Shown here piece by piece: positions 44,942 through 54,170 of a DNA stretch of 64,000 nucleotides. Positions within the stretch are counted from its first letter, which is position 1. The number at the start of each line of letters is the position of its first letter. This DNA comes from Flavobacterium anseongense (GTDB taxonomy: Bacteria; Bacteroidota; Bacteroidia; Flavobacteriales; Flavobacteriaceae), in NCBI RefSeq assembly GCF_021608185.1, contig NZ_JAKIHN010000004.1, positions 1-64,000 on the forward strand. The letters are read 5' to 3'. The notes under the pieces are model-generated. The model was not told the DNA's origin, did not search any database, and worked only from the letters and a program-made list of their open reading frames with translations. Made by a program: the position numbers and the translations under genes.

Positions 44942-45304
44942 TTATGCGACTGCGTTTCCTTGAGTGCTTACTTTTTTCAAGAAAGATCTGATTAATACAC
45001 TGTTGGTATTGATACCAGAGTTAATTAATTGTTTTTTGCTGAATGTTCCGTTTGATGCATCATTTGTAGTTTTTTTAGAACCCATAAACCAAACTGCGAA
45101 ATCCATTGAAGTAGAAGCAACAGCTTTATCAGTAGCGATAACCGTTTTTACTTCGTTAGAAACAGAAACCTCAGTTGAAGTAGTTGCAACAACACTAGCA
45201 GTGTTTGTTTGAGCAAAAGCTCCAGTTGATGATAAAACTAATAATACAAAAGCAACAAATAATTTGATGTTTGTTTGAGTTCTGTTGTTAGTAGTTGTTT
45301 TCAT
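44942..45304 (-). CDS. Small exported protein of unknown function
   Basis: A 120-residue protein with a signal peptide ending in GAFAQ at residue 32, then a Ser/Thr/Val-rich segment (TNTASVVATTSTEVSVS) and a basic C-terminal part with FAVWFMGSKK. No family recognised. The composition suggests a periplasmic or surface protein of flavobacteria. Confidence 0.6.
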   Translation of the reverse strand: MKTTTNNRTQTNIKLFVAFVLLVLSSTGAFAQTNTASVVATTSTEVSVSNEVKTVIATDKAVASTSMDFAVWFMGSKKTTNDASNGTFSKKQLINSGINTNSVLIRSFLKKVSTQGNAVA

Positions 45305-45602
45305 GGTGATTTGGTTTCGTTGTTATTTCTGATTCAAAACTACACCAACACTTCTCCGACTGAAAATATTTTCGATAACTAACCTTAAAAGTCGTTTAAT
45401 CGACAAAATCAATGAATTCAAGGGTTTTCAACGTTTTTTTTATGCAGTTCGTCTATAAAATGTTAAAAAAACAGGTATTTCATCGATGAAAAACCATAAT
45501 TTTCCATGAACTACATCATCAAATTGATTATCGGAGCAACAAAGCAAGGATTAGTGACAAAATCTTAGTAAATTAGCATCATAATATAATTTTGCTCTCA
45601 AA

Positions 45603-45935
45603 ATGAAAGTTGAACAAAAAGGACATACCACAATTATTAGAAACACCCAAGGCAATACAGCCGAGTTTTATCAGAAGTTGCACCACGAATACAATAGCTT
45701 TAAATCACAAAACTTAATAGTTGATTTATCGCATGATAAAGCATTGACTATGGACGATATAAAGCTTTTTTCCGACTTGAGTAAAACGCATACCAAAGCA
45801 AAGAAGTCGTTTGTACTCGTATCTAATAATGTAAATTTTAATGCTGTTCCAAAAAACATTACGCTTGTTCCCACAATTTTAGAAGCTCATGACATCATAG
45901 AAATGGATGAGATAGAACGCGATTTAGGATTTTAA
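45603..45935 (+). CDS. STAS-like small protein upstream of rnz
   Basis: A 110-residue protein with alternating strands and helices (LIVDLSHDKALTMDDIKLF, KKSFVLVSNNVNF) reminiscent of a STAS domain. It lies eight bases upstream of rnz and is certainly co-transcribed. Function is unknown; genomic pairing suggests a link to the RNA-processing gene. A TAATTTTG box (45587-45594) just upstream may be its promoter. Confidence 0.7.
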   Translation: MKVEQKGHTTIIRNTQGNTAEFYQKLHHEYNSFKSQNLIVDLSHDKALTMDDIKLFSDLSKTHTKAKKSFVLVSNNVNFNAVPKNITLVPTILEAHDIIEMDEIERDLGF

Positions 45936-45943
45936 TAGATATA

Positions 45944-46849
45944 ATGAAGCTAACCATTCTTGGCTGTTATGCAGCAACTCCACGAACCATAACTAATCCG
46001 ACTTCGCAAGTCCTGGAAATTAGAAGCCGAATGTTCTTAATAGATTGCGGAGAAGGAACTCAAGTGCAGTTGCGCAAAAACAAACTCAAGTTTTCCAAAA
46101 TCAATCATATTTTTATCTCGCATTTACACGGCGATCATTTTTATGGATTGGTTGGATTGATATCGACTTTTATGTTACTCAACCGCCAAACTGATTTGCA
46201 TGTATATGGACCAAAAGGCATAAAGGAAATTGTATTGCTTCAGTTGCGCTATTCGAATTCCTATACTGGCTATAATTTATATTTTCATGAATTGGATTCT
46301 AAAGAGAGCGAGATAGTTTATGAAGATGAAAAGGTTGTCGTTAAAACAATTCCGTTAAAACACAGAATATATACTAATGGATTTCTGTTTCAGGAAAAAG
46401 TTGGCGACAGAAAACTGAATGTCGATGCTGTTCAGGAATATAAAATTGATACTTGTTATTATCAAAAAATTAAAAACGGAAGAGATATCACGCTGGATGA
46501 TGGAACTGTAATTCCAAATGACGAATTAACCTTTGATCCAATCCAACCTAAAAGCTATGCGTTTTGTAGCGATACGATGTACGACGAATCGATAATTCCG
46601 ATAATTGAAAATTGTGATATGTTGTATCACGAAACAACATTTTTAGAATCGGAAGCTGACAAAGCCGAGAAAACGATGCACAGTACTGCAAAACAAGCAG
46701 CGGCTATTGCAGCAAAAGCAAATGTTAAGCAATTAATTTTAGGACACTACAGCACTCGATACGATACGATTGATTTGTTCCGACAAGAAGCAGAAACAAT
46801 TTATTCAGATGTATTACTTGCCGATGATGGCAAAACATTTGAATTTTAA
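45944..46849 (+). CDS. rnz: Ribonuclease Z (tRNA 3'-end processing)
   Basis: A 301-residue metallo-beta-lactamase-fold endonuclease that trims tRNA 3' trailers. The zinc motif HISHLHGDHFYGLVGL is complete, later histidines are in LYHETTF and ILGHYSTRY, and the N-terminal GCYAATPR and IDCGEGTQVQLR match RNase Z. Length is typical of the short form. Confidence 0.95.
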   Translation: MKLTILGCYAATPRTITNPTSQVLEIRSRMFLIDCGEGTQVQLRKNKLKFSKINHIFISHLHGDHFYGLVGLISTFMLLNRQTDLHVYGPKGIKEIVLLQLRYSNSYTGYNLYFHELDSKESEIVYEDEKVVVKTIPLKHRIYTNGFLFQEKVGDRKLNVDAVQEYKIDTCYYQKIKNGRDITLDDGTVIPNDELTFDPIQPKSYAFCSDTMYDESIIPIIENCDMLYHETTFLESEADKAEKTMHSTAKQAAAIAAKANVKQLILGHYSTRYDTIDLFRQEAETIYSDVLLADDGKTFEF

Positions 46850-46880
46850 ATTAATTTTGTATTGATAAATAAAAAGTAAA

Positions 46881-47525
46881 ATGGAAGACTTAAGCAATTA
46901 CAGAAAGTCCTACGAGAAAAGCCAGCTTCTGGAAAATGCTATTCCGGAAGATCCAATCAATTTATTTCACCGATGGTTTCATGAAACCAAAGAGTGTGGT
47001 GGAGTGGATGAGGTCAATGCTATGACTGTTGCAACCATTGGCTTGGATGGTTTTCCAAAATCGAGAGTGGTTTTACTTAAACAGTTCAATGAGGAAGGCT
47101 TTATATTTTATACCAATTATAATTCAGAGAAAGGAAAAGCCATTCTAAACAATCCTAATATTTGCTTATCATTCTTTTGGCATAGTATGGAAAGACAAGT
47201 TATTATTAAAGGAATAGCTGAGAAAACTTCGGAAACCATTTCAGATAATTATTTTGGCTCAAGGCCAGATGGAAGTAAATTAGGAGCCATAGTTTCTCCG
47301 CAAAGTGAAGTCATTCCGTCAAGAGATTATTTGGATGATAAGCTAAAGGAATTAGAATCGGCTTATGAAGGGAAAGAAATTCCACGACCGGAATATTGGG
47401 GTGGTTTTTTAGTTCGACCAATAGCAGTAGAATTCTGGCAGGGAAGACCAAATCGATTGCACGATAGGATTAGATACCAACTTCAGGACGATTTCGGTTG
47501 GAAGATTGACCGACTTTCCCCTTAA
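46881..47525 (+). CDS. pdxH: Pyridoxamine 5'-phosphate oxidase
   Basis: A 214-residue FMN oxidase that forms pyridoxal 5'-phosphate. The N-terminal YRKSYEKSQLLE, the GFPKSRVVLLKQF FMN strand, NYNSEKGKAI, PQSEVIPSR and the C-terminal EFWQGRPNRLHDRIRY signature are all present. Complete and normal length. Confidence 0.96.
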   Translation: MEDLSNYRKSYEKSQLLENAIPEDPINLFHRWFHETKECGGVDEVNAMTVATIGLDGFPKSRVVLLKQFNEEGFIFYTNYNSEKGKAILNNPNICLSFFWHSMERQVIIKGIAEKTSETISDNYFGSRPDGSKLGAIVSPQSEVIPSRDYLDDKLKELESAYEGKEIPRPEYWGGFLVRPIAVEFWQGRPNRLHDRIRYQLQDDFGWKIDRLSP

Positions 47526-47553
47526 ATTGTATAACTATTACGCTAAATTATAT

Positions 47554-47579
47554 AAACCACTCTTTGGAGTGGTTTTTTA
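47554..47579 (+). terminator. pdxH terminator
   Basis: An AACCACTC / GAGTGGTT stem followed by TTTTTT on the plus strand, 30 bases after the stop. Confidence 0.85.
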
Positions 47580-47746
47580 GTTTTGTGAACAGTTAAAATA
47601 ACTATCGATGAAATGCATTAAAGTAGGAAAAATACCTTTAGTAAATTAAAAAAGATGTATTTTATCGATTTTATTTGTACTTTAAACGGCAAAAGTTGTA
47701 GAATTGTCTAACGAAAACAAACAATACGTTCTTAAAAATAAAATAT
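47580..47746. other. AT-rich spacer before the CAP lipoprotein gene
   Basis: No gene or structured element recognised. It is followed by the duplicated block at 47747-47836. Confidence 0.4.
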
Positions 47747-47836
47747 ATAAAGTGTTTGCCCCACATCTACTTTATTAAAAACTGTCAATATTAATCGAAA
47801 TAAAGTGTTTGCCCCACATCTACTTTATTAAAAACT
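47747..47836 (+). repeat. 37-bp perfect direct repeat upstream of CAP lipoprotein gene
   Basis: Copies 47747-47783 and 47800-47836 are identical over 37 bases (starting ATAAAGTGTTTGCCCCACAT) with 16 bases between them. The second copy ends 12 bases before the ATG, so both are in the untranslated region or promoter. Confidence 0.85.
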
Positions 47837-47848
47837 TAACCTACTACT

Positions 47849-48349
47849 ATGAAAGCAAAAATGTTTAGAGCATTGTTGCCGTTAGCAATCGTGTTCACTA
47901 TGGTATCTTGTTCTTCTGACGCTTCAGAAGAAACTTCAACAGACAACAAAATTGTAACTACCTACAATTACAATGACACCGAGTTGAGACTTGTAACACT
48001 TATCAATGATTATCGTGCAAGTATTGGATTGAACCGACTTGAAGTTATCAATCACATCTCTTACAAATCACAAGAGCACAATATTTATATGATCGATAAT
48101 TCGGTTGTAAACCACGATTATTTTCAACAAAGATCTAACAACCTAATCCAAGTATTAGGAGCTGCAACAGTAGGCGAGAACATTGCTTACAACTACCAAA
48201 CCGCAGAAAGCGCTATGAGTGCCTGGTTAAACAGCCCGGCTCACAAAGACAACATCGAAGGTAATTACACTCATTTGGGTATATCCGTAACAGTTGATGA
48301 AACAACCGGAAGAAAATATTACACCAATATGTTTATGAAGAAAAAATAG
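47849..48349 (+). CDS. CAP-domain lipoprotein
   Basis: A 166-residue lipoprotein (lipobox FTMVSCSS, lipid-modified Cys near residue 21) with a bacterial CAP/SCP (YkwD-like) domain: LVTLINDYRASIGLNRLE, SQEHNIYM, NHDYFQQRS, VGENIAYNY, WLNSPAHKDNIEG and THLGISV are the successive family motifs. Function of bacterial CAP proteins is mostly unknown. Confidence 0.9.
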   Translation: MKAKMFRALLPLAIVFTMVSCSSDASEETSTDNKIVTTYNYNDTELRLVTLINDYRASIGLNRLEVINHISYKSQEHNIYMIDNSVVNHDYFQQRSNNLIQVLGAATVGENIAYNYQTAESAMSAWLNSPAHKDNIEGNYTHLGISVTVDETTGRKYYTNMFMKKK

Positions 48350-48383
48350 TTTGATTATTGTTTTGTTTGATTTTGACAGATCG

Positions 48384-48414
48384 AAAAATCCCGATGTAAA
48401 TCGGGATTTTTTTT
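48384..48414. terminator. Bidirectional terminator between CAP gene and fumC
   Basis: An AAATCCCGAT / ATCGGGATTT stem followed by eight T on the plus strand; A5 flanks the other side. Confidence 0.85.
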
Positions 48415-48436
48415 ATTTAATTATGTCGAAGTTGAA

Positions 48437-49834
48437 CTATTTCAAACTGCCAACCATATCTTCCGGTTTTACCCAGGCATCAAAATCTTCAGCAGAAACA
48501 TAACCTAATCGAACGGCTTCCTCTTTTAAAGTTGTTCCGTTTTTATGCGCTGTTTGTGCAATTTCGGCCGATTTGTAATAGCCAATTTTAGTATTTAAAG
48601 CGGTTACGAGCATTAATGAATTATCAACTAATTCTTTGATTCGTTTGTGATTTGGTTCGATTCCGCTTGCACAATGTTCGTCAAAAGAAATACAAGCATC
48701 ACCAAGTAAACGAGCCGATTGTAAAAAGTTGGCTGCCATTACCGGTTTGAAAACATTCAGTTCATAATGACCTTGCATGCCACCAACAGCAATTGCAACA
48801 TCATTACCAATAACCTGAGCGCAAACCATAGTCAAAGCTTCGCATTGTGTTGGATTTACTTTTCCGGGCATAATAGATGAACCTGGTTCGTTTTCCGGAA
48901 TTAGGATTTCCCCAATTCCAGAACGTGGACCCGAAGCCAACATTCTAACATCATTTGCTATTTTATTTAAAGAAACGGCTAATTGTTTTAATGCACCGTG
49001 AGCTTCGACAATTGCGTCATGTGAAGCCAATGCTTCGAATTTATTTGGAGCTGTTACAAAAGGATGTCCGGTAAATTTGGCAATATATTCGGCTACTTTT
49101 ACATCATAACCAGCTGGCGTATTTAATCCTGTTCCAACTGCAGTTCCACCAAGGGCAACTTCTGATAAATGTGAAAGTGTATTTTTTAAGGCTTTGATTC
49201 CGTAGTTTAATTGAGCAACATAACCCGAAATTTCCTGACCAAGTGTTAATGGAGTTGCATCCATAAGGTGCGTTCTTCCAATTTTCACTACGTTCATGTA
49301 TTCCTTTGCTTTTGCGTCTAACGTGTCGCGAAGTTTTTCAACTCCGGGAATTGTAGTTTCTACAACCGCTTTATAGCAGGCAATGTGCATTCCTGTTGGG
49401 AATGTATCGTTTGAGGATTGTGATTTGTTTACGTCGTCATTGGCTTTTACTACTTGTTCGCCTTCGCCAATTTTGAATCCGGCTAAAACCTGAGCGCGAT
49501 TTGCAATGACCTCATTCACGTTCATATTGCTTTGTGTTCCTGAACCGGTTTGCCATATTACCAATGGAAATTCATCAGCTAATTTTCCGGCTAGGATTTC
49601 GTCGCAAACGGCAGCTATGGCATCGCGTTTCTCGGTAGATAAAACCCCCAAATCGCAGTTGGCGTAAGCGGCAGCTTTTTTTAGATAAGCAAAACCTTCT
49701 ATGATTTCTTTTGGCATTGATGCTGATGGCCCAATTTTAAAATTATTTCTGGAACGTTCGGTCTGTGCTCCCCAATATTTATCGGCTGGAACTTTAACTT
49801 CGCCCATAGTATCTTTTTCTATTCTGTATTCCAT
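48437..49834 (-). CDS. fumC: Fumarate hydratase, class II
   Basis: A 465-residue fumarase interconverting fumarate and malate. The diagnostic loop [35 protein letters not shown] and [16 protein letters not shown] are present. Class II type, no iron-sulfur cluster. It would act on fumarate from the catabolic operon's last step, though it is 30 kb away. Confidence 0.97.
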   Translation of the reverse strand: MEYRIEKDTMGEVKVPADKYWGAQTERSRNNFKIGPSASMPKEIIEGFAYLKKAAAYANCDLGVLSTEKRDAIAAVCDEILAGKLADEFPLVIWQTGSGTQSNMNVNEVIANRAQVLAGFKIGEGEQVVKANDDVNKSQSSNDTFPTGMHIACYKAVVETTIPGVEKLRDTLDAKAKEYMNVVKIGRTHLMDATPLTLGQEISGYVAQLNYGIKALKNTLSHLSEVALGGTAVGTGLNTPAGYDVKVAEYIAKFTGHPFVTAPNKFEALASHDAIVEAHGALKQLAVSLNKIANDVRMLASGPRSGIGEILIPENEPGSSIMPGKVNPTQCEALTMVCAQVIGNDVAIAVGGMQGHYELNVFKPVMAANFLQSARLLGDACISFDEHCASGIEPNHKRIKELVDNSLMLVTALNTKIGYYKSAEIAQTAHKNGTTLKEEAVRLGYVSAEDFDAWVKPEDMVGSLK

Positions 49835-49873
49835 TTTGTAATGATTATGTTGTTAATAAAGTAGTTTTGAAAC

Positions 49874-49930
49874 TAGCCCCGATTGCAGCTAGCTACCATG
49901 TAGCGCGGAAAGCGGGAAACAGCTCCTAAA
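49874..49930 (+). repeat. Dispersed repeat TAGCCCCGAT family, copy D (internally deleted)
   Basis: TAGCCCCGATTGCAGCTAGC passes directly to GCGGAAAGCGGGAAACAGCTC and CTAAA without the central palindrome. It lies 40 bases upstream of the fumC start. Confidence 0.75.
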
Positions 49931-50042
49931 AAAGCATTGCAAAATTAGTGATAAAAAGTAGTTAATAAAAATTGATTTTGTTTTTGGTTAGCTTAAATAT
50001 TCAGCTTACATTTGCGTATAATTCAAAAAAATTCCGGAAAAC

Positions 50043-50213
50043 ATGTTTGAATTTCAACAGTATTTAGGTTTCTTAGCTTTCTTAACCATTTTAACCATTG
50101 GTTTTTGGTTGATGATGTTCTTGGTAACTTTCGTTGTTCCTTTTTGGATCTACGGAGGTGTTAAAGAATTATTGCAGGAAAGAAAAGCAAAAAGAGACGC
50201 AGAACAAGCTTAA
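50043..50213 (+). CDS. Small membrane protein (56 aa)
   Basis: A short plus-strand reading frame: MFEFQQYLGF, a hydrophobic helix or hairpin (about residues 10-36), then PFWIYGGVKELLQER and a charged Lys/Arg/Glu tail ending AEQA. The membrane plus charged-tail pattern and the terminator directly after the stop support a real gene. Function unknown. Confidence 0.7.
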   Translation: MFEFQQYLGFLAFLTILTIGFWLMMFLVTFVVPFWIYGGVKELLQERKAKRDAEQA

Positions 50214-50232
50214 TTTTAAGTTTTTGTTTATG

Positions 50233-50262
50233 AAAAAGCCCCGAATTTCGGGGCTTTTTTCT
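50233..50262. terminator. Bidirectional terminator
   Basis: An AAGCCCCGAA / TTCGGGGCTT stem with flanking A and T runs, between the micro-ORF and the outer-membrane receptor gene. Confidence 0.9.
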
Positions 50263-50267
50263 TTTGA

Positions 50268-52727
50268 TTATCCGGGGAAATCCCCGTTGTCATCTTGTTG
50301 TTGACCACCTTTTGGTCTTTTGTCTTTTTCATTTTTCTGAACATTGAATCTGTAGGTAAATGACAGATTGATTTGTCTTACTCTCCATTGCATTTCACTA
50401 TGTGATTCTACAACTCCGGCAAGATAAGTGTCCATAATTCTTTTTCTCGAATTGAATACATCGCTGATATTAAGGGCAACTGTTCCTTTGTCTTTAAGGA
50501 CATCTTTACTGAAAGCCAAATTCATGCTAAACACACCAAGTGAACTTCCCTGTGCATTTTTTTGTTCTCCGTTATAAGTCATGTTGGTTTGCCAATCGAT
50601 TTTGTATGGCAACGATACTTTAGAAGAAAGTCTCGTAAACCATGAGCTTGTTTTAAAATCAAAGTTTTGATTAACCAAATTATTGTTAAAGTCGGTGTAA
50701 TTATAGTCACCATCCGTTTCGATGTAGAAATAATTAAAATTTCCGTTTAATTTCCACCATTTGTATGGAGAATAATTTAAGGTGAATTCAAATCCGCTTC
50801 TATACTCTGTTGCTAAGTTAATTGGCGATGAAATAATAACCGGAATTCCGTTTTCGAAAGTTCCTGTTTCTCTTCTCACAAACTGGAAAACATCGGTTGT
50901 TTTATTTACATACAATGACGTGTTGAATGTAACTTTGTCCCAACGTTTTAGATAACCCAAATCAATTGCATCAGTAAAGGCAGGATCTAAATCGGGATTT
51001 CCAACAAAAATATTTACGTTGCTTGATAAGTTGTTAAACGGATTCAACTGTCTTCCTCTTGGTCTTTGGATTCTTCGGCTGTAACTTAAAGAAGTACTGC
51101 TTTTATCGTCGATTTCGTAAGTGAAGAAAGCGCTTGGGAAAAAGTTGTTGTACTTTTTATTGTTGAAATCGTTTGTTACCAATTGGTTTACATCGATATT
51201 TGAATCTTCCCAACGAAGTCCTAATAGCGTTGAGAATTTTTTGATTTTGAAACCGTACTGCGTATAAAGCGCATTTACTTTTTCTTTGTATTGTAATGTG
51301 TTTGTGAAGTTTGGAACCGGAATGCCATTTTCATCAACGGCATAATCAGTTGTATTTGCCATAAAATTACCGCGATAACCTGCTTCAAACTGGCTTCCTT
51401 TTCCGATTGGCAGCACATAATCTGCCTGAATGGTATTTCTGCTTTGTACTTGATTGTTTAGCGTTTCATCGATACCAATTGTGCTGTTAGCTGTTGACGT
51501 ATCTGTAATTTTAGCTAAATTTTTGTCGATATTAGTAGAAAAAGAACCATCGATGGTTAATTTATGCCCGTCTTTTTTGAAGTTCTTAGTTAAGGTTGTA
51601 TTGAATTCTACATTTCTACTTTTACTATCCTCTTCGTTTATTCGGTTTCTTGTATAAGTATAATCATAATTTACGTCATAATAATTTTGGAGAACATTGT
51701 CGAGGTTATCACCACTGCTTCTTCTGTAATTAAATATATTGGTCCAAGTAGTCGACTCGCTTAAGAACCAATCCATTCCAAAATTAGCATTATAAGATTT
51801 GTTCAATCTTTCATTCTCTCTTGTTTCATTCATATAATCTCTGGTAGTATTATCGGAGTTCAAATATCTTGAATCAGTGAATGCATTTCCGGGGTTATTA
51901 CGATAATTATAACCTTGTGTAGTAAACAAGTTAAATTCTTTTGTTTTGTAATTTATGGTTCCGGTTAATCCGTAGGTTTCAGGATCGCCTGCGGTTGCTA
52001 TGGCAGTTCCGTTTAGACCGAGATTTTTACCTTTTCTCAGTACAATATTTATGATTCCACCGCCACCTTCAGCATCATAGCGTGCCGATGGATTGGTGAT
52101 TACTTCTACTTTATCCAAAGCATCAGCCGGAATAGATTTAAGTGCATCAGCAATGCTAATAGCATTTGATGGTCTTCCGTCGATAAGTACTTTCACATTA
52201 TCATTACCACGTAAAGCTACATTTCCTTCTGCGTCAACGGTAACAGATGGGACGTTGTCTAATACATCGCTGGCAGTTCCTCCTTTTACAATCATATCCT
52301 GACCAACGTTATATACTTTTTTATCCAGTTTTATTTCAACGGTAGATTTTTCGGCACGAACAACCACTTCGTTAAGTTGGGTAGCATCTTCTTCCAAAGC
52401 CGTAGTTCCCAAATTCGTGGCTTGATTCAGTAGTTTTTGACTAATGGTAGTTGGTTTGAACGAAATAAATTCTAAAGTGATGTCATAAACTCCAGGTACA
52501 ACATCAATAGCATAATCGCCTTTGTTATCGGTAATTCCACCAAAGATTAACTTTGGGTTTTTAGTGTTTTTAAAAGTTACTGTAGCGTATTCAAGTTGTA
52601 GTTTACTAGTCTTTTCGACAATTTTTCCAGTGATTGTGACTTTGGCACGTGCAGGCTTTTCTTGCCCGAAGACGGTTATTGATATAAGTAGTACAAGAAC
52701 TGATAAAATGAACTGATTTTTTTTCAT
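50268..52727 (-). CDS. Outer-membrane beta-barrel family receptor (TonB-receptor-like)
   Basis: An 819-residue outer-membrane protein: signal peptide (cleaved near VFGQ), a carboxypeptidase regulatory-like domain (about 25-110; GKIVEKTSKLQLEYATV), a plug (VGQDMIVKGGTASDVLDNVP, LIDGRPSNAISI), and a large C-terminal barrel with repeated aromatic-rich strands. The plug and the outer membrane protein beta-barrel family features match proteins often annotated as TonB-dependent. A SusD partner is absent. Substrate unknown. The Gln/Asp-rich tail (GGQQQDDNGDFPG) is unusual for a barrel end. Confidence 0.88.
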   Translation of the reverse strand: MKKNQFILSVLVLLISITVFGQEKPARAKVTITGKIVEKTSKLQLEYATVTFKNTKNPKLIFGGITDNKGDYAIDVVPGVYDITLEFISFKPTTISQKLLNQATNLGTTALEEDATQLNEVVVRAEKSTVEIKLDKKVYNVGQDMIVKGGTASDVLDNVPSVTVDAEGNVALRGNDNVKVLIDGRPSNAISIADALKSIPADALDKVEVITNPSARYDAEGGGGIINIVLRKGKNLGLNGTAIATAGDPETYGLTGTINYKTKEFNLFTTQGYNYRNNPGNAFTDSRYLNSDNTTRDYMNETRENERLNKSYNANFGMDWFLSESTTWTNIFNYRRSSGDNLDNVLQNYYDVNYDYTYTRNRINEEDSKSRNVEFNTTLTKNFKKDGHKLTIDGSFSTNIDKNLAKITDTSTANSTIGIDETLNNQVQSRNTIQADYVLPIGKGSQFEAGYRGNFMANTTDYAVDENGIPVPNFTNTLQYKEKVNALYTQYGFKIKKFSTLLGLRWEDSNIDVNQLVTNDFNNKKYNNFFPSAFFTYEIDDKSSTSLSYSRRIQRPRGRQLNPFNNLSSNVNIFVGNPDLDPAFTDAIDLGYLKRWDKVTFNTSLYVNKTTDVFQFVRRETGTFENGIPVIISSPINLATEYRSGFEFTLNYSPYKWWKLNGNFNYFYIETDGDYNYTDFNNNLVNQNFDFKTSSWFTRLSSKVSLPYKIDWQTNMTYNGEQKNAQGSSLGVFSMNLAFSKDVLKDKGTVALNISDVFNSRKRIMDTYLAGVVESHSEMQWRVRQINLSFTYRFNVQKNEKDKRPKGGQQQDDNGDFPG

Positions 52728-52805
52728 GAAAATATTTTTAACTAGCTTAAAGACTGCAAAAATACGGAGCGGTTTAAACCACTTTTCACAAATCTTTGTT
52801 AAAAC

Positions 52806-53150
52806 TTATTTCAGAAAATTCTCGAGCTTGTCAATTTCTCTGCCAATTATAGCTTTATCTCCATTAATAACTATTGGTCTTTCTATCAAAATAGGATGTT
52901 TGGCTAATGCTTTTATAATTGCAGTATCTGTTAGCGATTTGCCTTTGTAGTTTTCAATCCATATCGTTTCTTTTTGACGAACTAATTCGATAGGCTTTAT
53001 TTTCAGTTTCTTAATCAATGCTTTAAGTTCATTAACAGATAAAGTGTTTTCAAGATAATTGATGATTTCAAAAGCAGTGTTAGTTTCGGTCACAAAGGCC
53101 AAACAGTTTCTCGATTTTCCGCATCTTGGATTATGAAGTATTTGCAACAT
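52806..53150 (-). CDS. ArsC/Spx-family reductase-like protein
   Basis: A 114-residue thioredoxin-fold protein with Cys10 in HNPRCGKSRN, a second cysteine at residue 16, and the C-terminal ALAKHPILIERPIVI carrying the Arg of the ArsC family. Named by family as arsenate reductase-like (glutaredoxin-dependent type), but no arsenic gene is nearby, so the substrate is uncertain. Confidence 0.85.
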   Translation of the reverse strand: MLQILHNPRCGKSRNCLAFVTETNTAFEIINYLENTLSVNELKALIKKLKIKPIELVRQKETIWIENYKGKSLTDTAIIKALAKHPILIERPIVINGDKAIIGREIDKLENFLK

Positions 53151-53213
53151 ATTTTTTTTACAAAGTAATATATTTTAAAAGAAAAAAGTTAATTTAGGCG
53201 AAACAAAAAAGCT

Positions 53214-54170
53214 ATGTTTTTAGAAAAGGGATTTTTACCAACAAATAAATTTTGGATGTATTTAGTTGGTTCACTTATAATTTTTGTTGCTTCAACGATA
53301 GGTCAATTGCCTTTAGTTATTGGCATTCTGATTAAATCATTCAAAACAGGAAAGCCTTTTCCAAGGACAGAAACTGATGTAATGACTTTTTTATCATTAA
53401 ACACAACTTTATTTCTGTTATTGTTTTCATTTGCGGTTGCCTTTGTTGCCATAGTTTTAGTGATTAAATATTTCCACAAGCAAACCGTCTTGTCGGTCAC
53501 TACTTCCCGGGAAAAAGTGGATTGGAAAAGAGTCTTTTTTTCGTTTTCACTTTGGGCAATTTTTACCGTTGCTTCAACATTGCTCATGGTTTATTTGAGT
53601 CCGGCTGATTTTGTTTATAATTTTAAACCTATTCCGTTTTTAATTTTGGCCATTATCGGAATTGCTTTAATTCCGATTCAAACCAGTACAGAAGAATATG
53701 TTTTTAGAGGTTATTTGATGCAGGGATTTGCCGTTTTGACAAAAAACAGATGGTTTCCGTTGGTAATGACTTCGGTTATTTTTGGAACTATGCATATTGC
53801 CAATCCGGAAGTGGAAAAAATGGGTTATATTGTTTTGGTATATTATATAGGAACAGGTTTTTTTCTTGGCATTATAACTTTGATGGATGAAGGAATGGAA
53901 TTAGCGCTTGGTTTTCATGCAGCGAATAACCTAGTTGGTGCTTTATTGATTACTTCCGATTGGTCGGCTTTTCAAACGAATTCGATTTTTAAAGATGTTT
54001 CTGAACCGTCAGCAGGATTTGAAATTTTGGTACCTATCTTTATTATTTTTCCACTACTATTATTTATCTTTAGTAAAAAATATAATTGGACCAATTGGAA
54101 AGAAAAACTGACCGGAACGATTAGAATTGAAGTTATAGAACCAATCCAAAATACAGAAAATAATGAGTAG
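53214..54170 (+). CDS. CPBP-family intramembrane metalloprotease
   Basis: A 318-residue protein with about eight transmembrane segments. The EExxxR motif is TEEYVFRGY near residue 162; the second and third motifs are FGTMHIANPE and GFHAANNLVG. The catalytic Glu and His residues of the CAAX-protease/bacteriocin-processing family are therefore intact. It overlaps the following ligase gene by eight bases. Confidence 0.87.
   Translation: MFLEKGFLPTNKFWMYLVGSLIIFVASTIGQLPLVIGILIKSFKTGKPFPRTETDVMTFLSLNTTLFLLLFSFAVAFVAIVLVIKYFHKQTVLSVTTSREKVDWKRVFFSFSLWAIFTVASTLLMVYLSPADFVYNFKPIPFLILAIIGIALIPIQTSTEEYVFRGYLMQGFAVLTKNRWFPLVMTSVIFGTMHIANPEVEKMGYIVLVYYIGTGFFLGIITLMDEGMELALGFHAANNLVGALLITSDWSAFQTNSIFKDVSEPSAGFEILVPIFIIFPLLLFIFSKKYNWTNWKEKLTGTIRIEVIEPIQNTENNE

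Noticed and set aside
52806..53150. Part of an arsenic resistance operon
   Set aside because: No arsR, arsB or acr3 lies nearby; the family includes many proteins not linked to arsenic.
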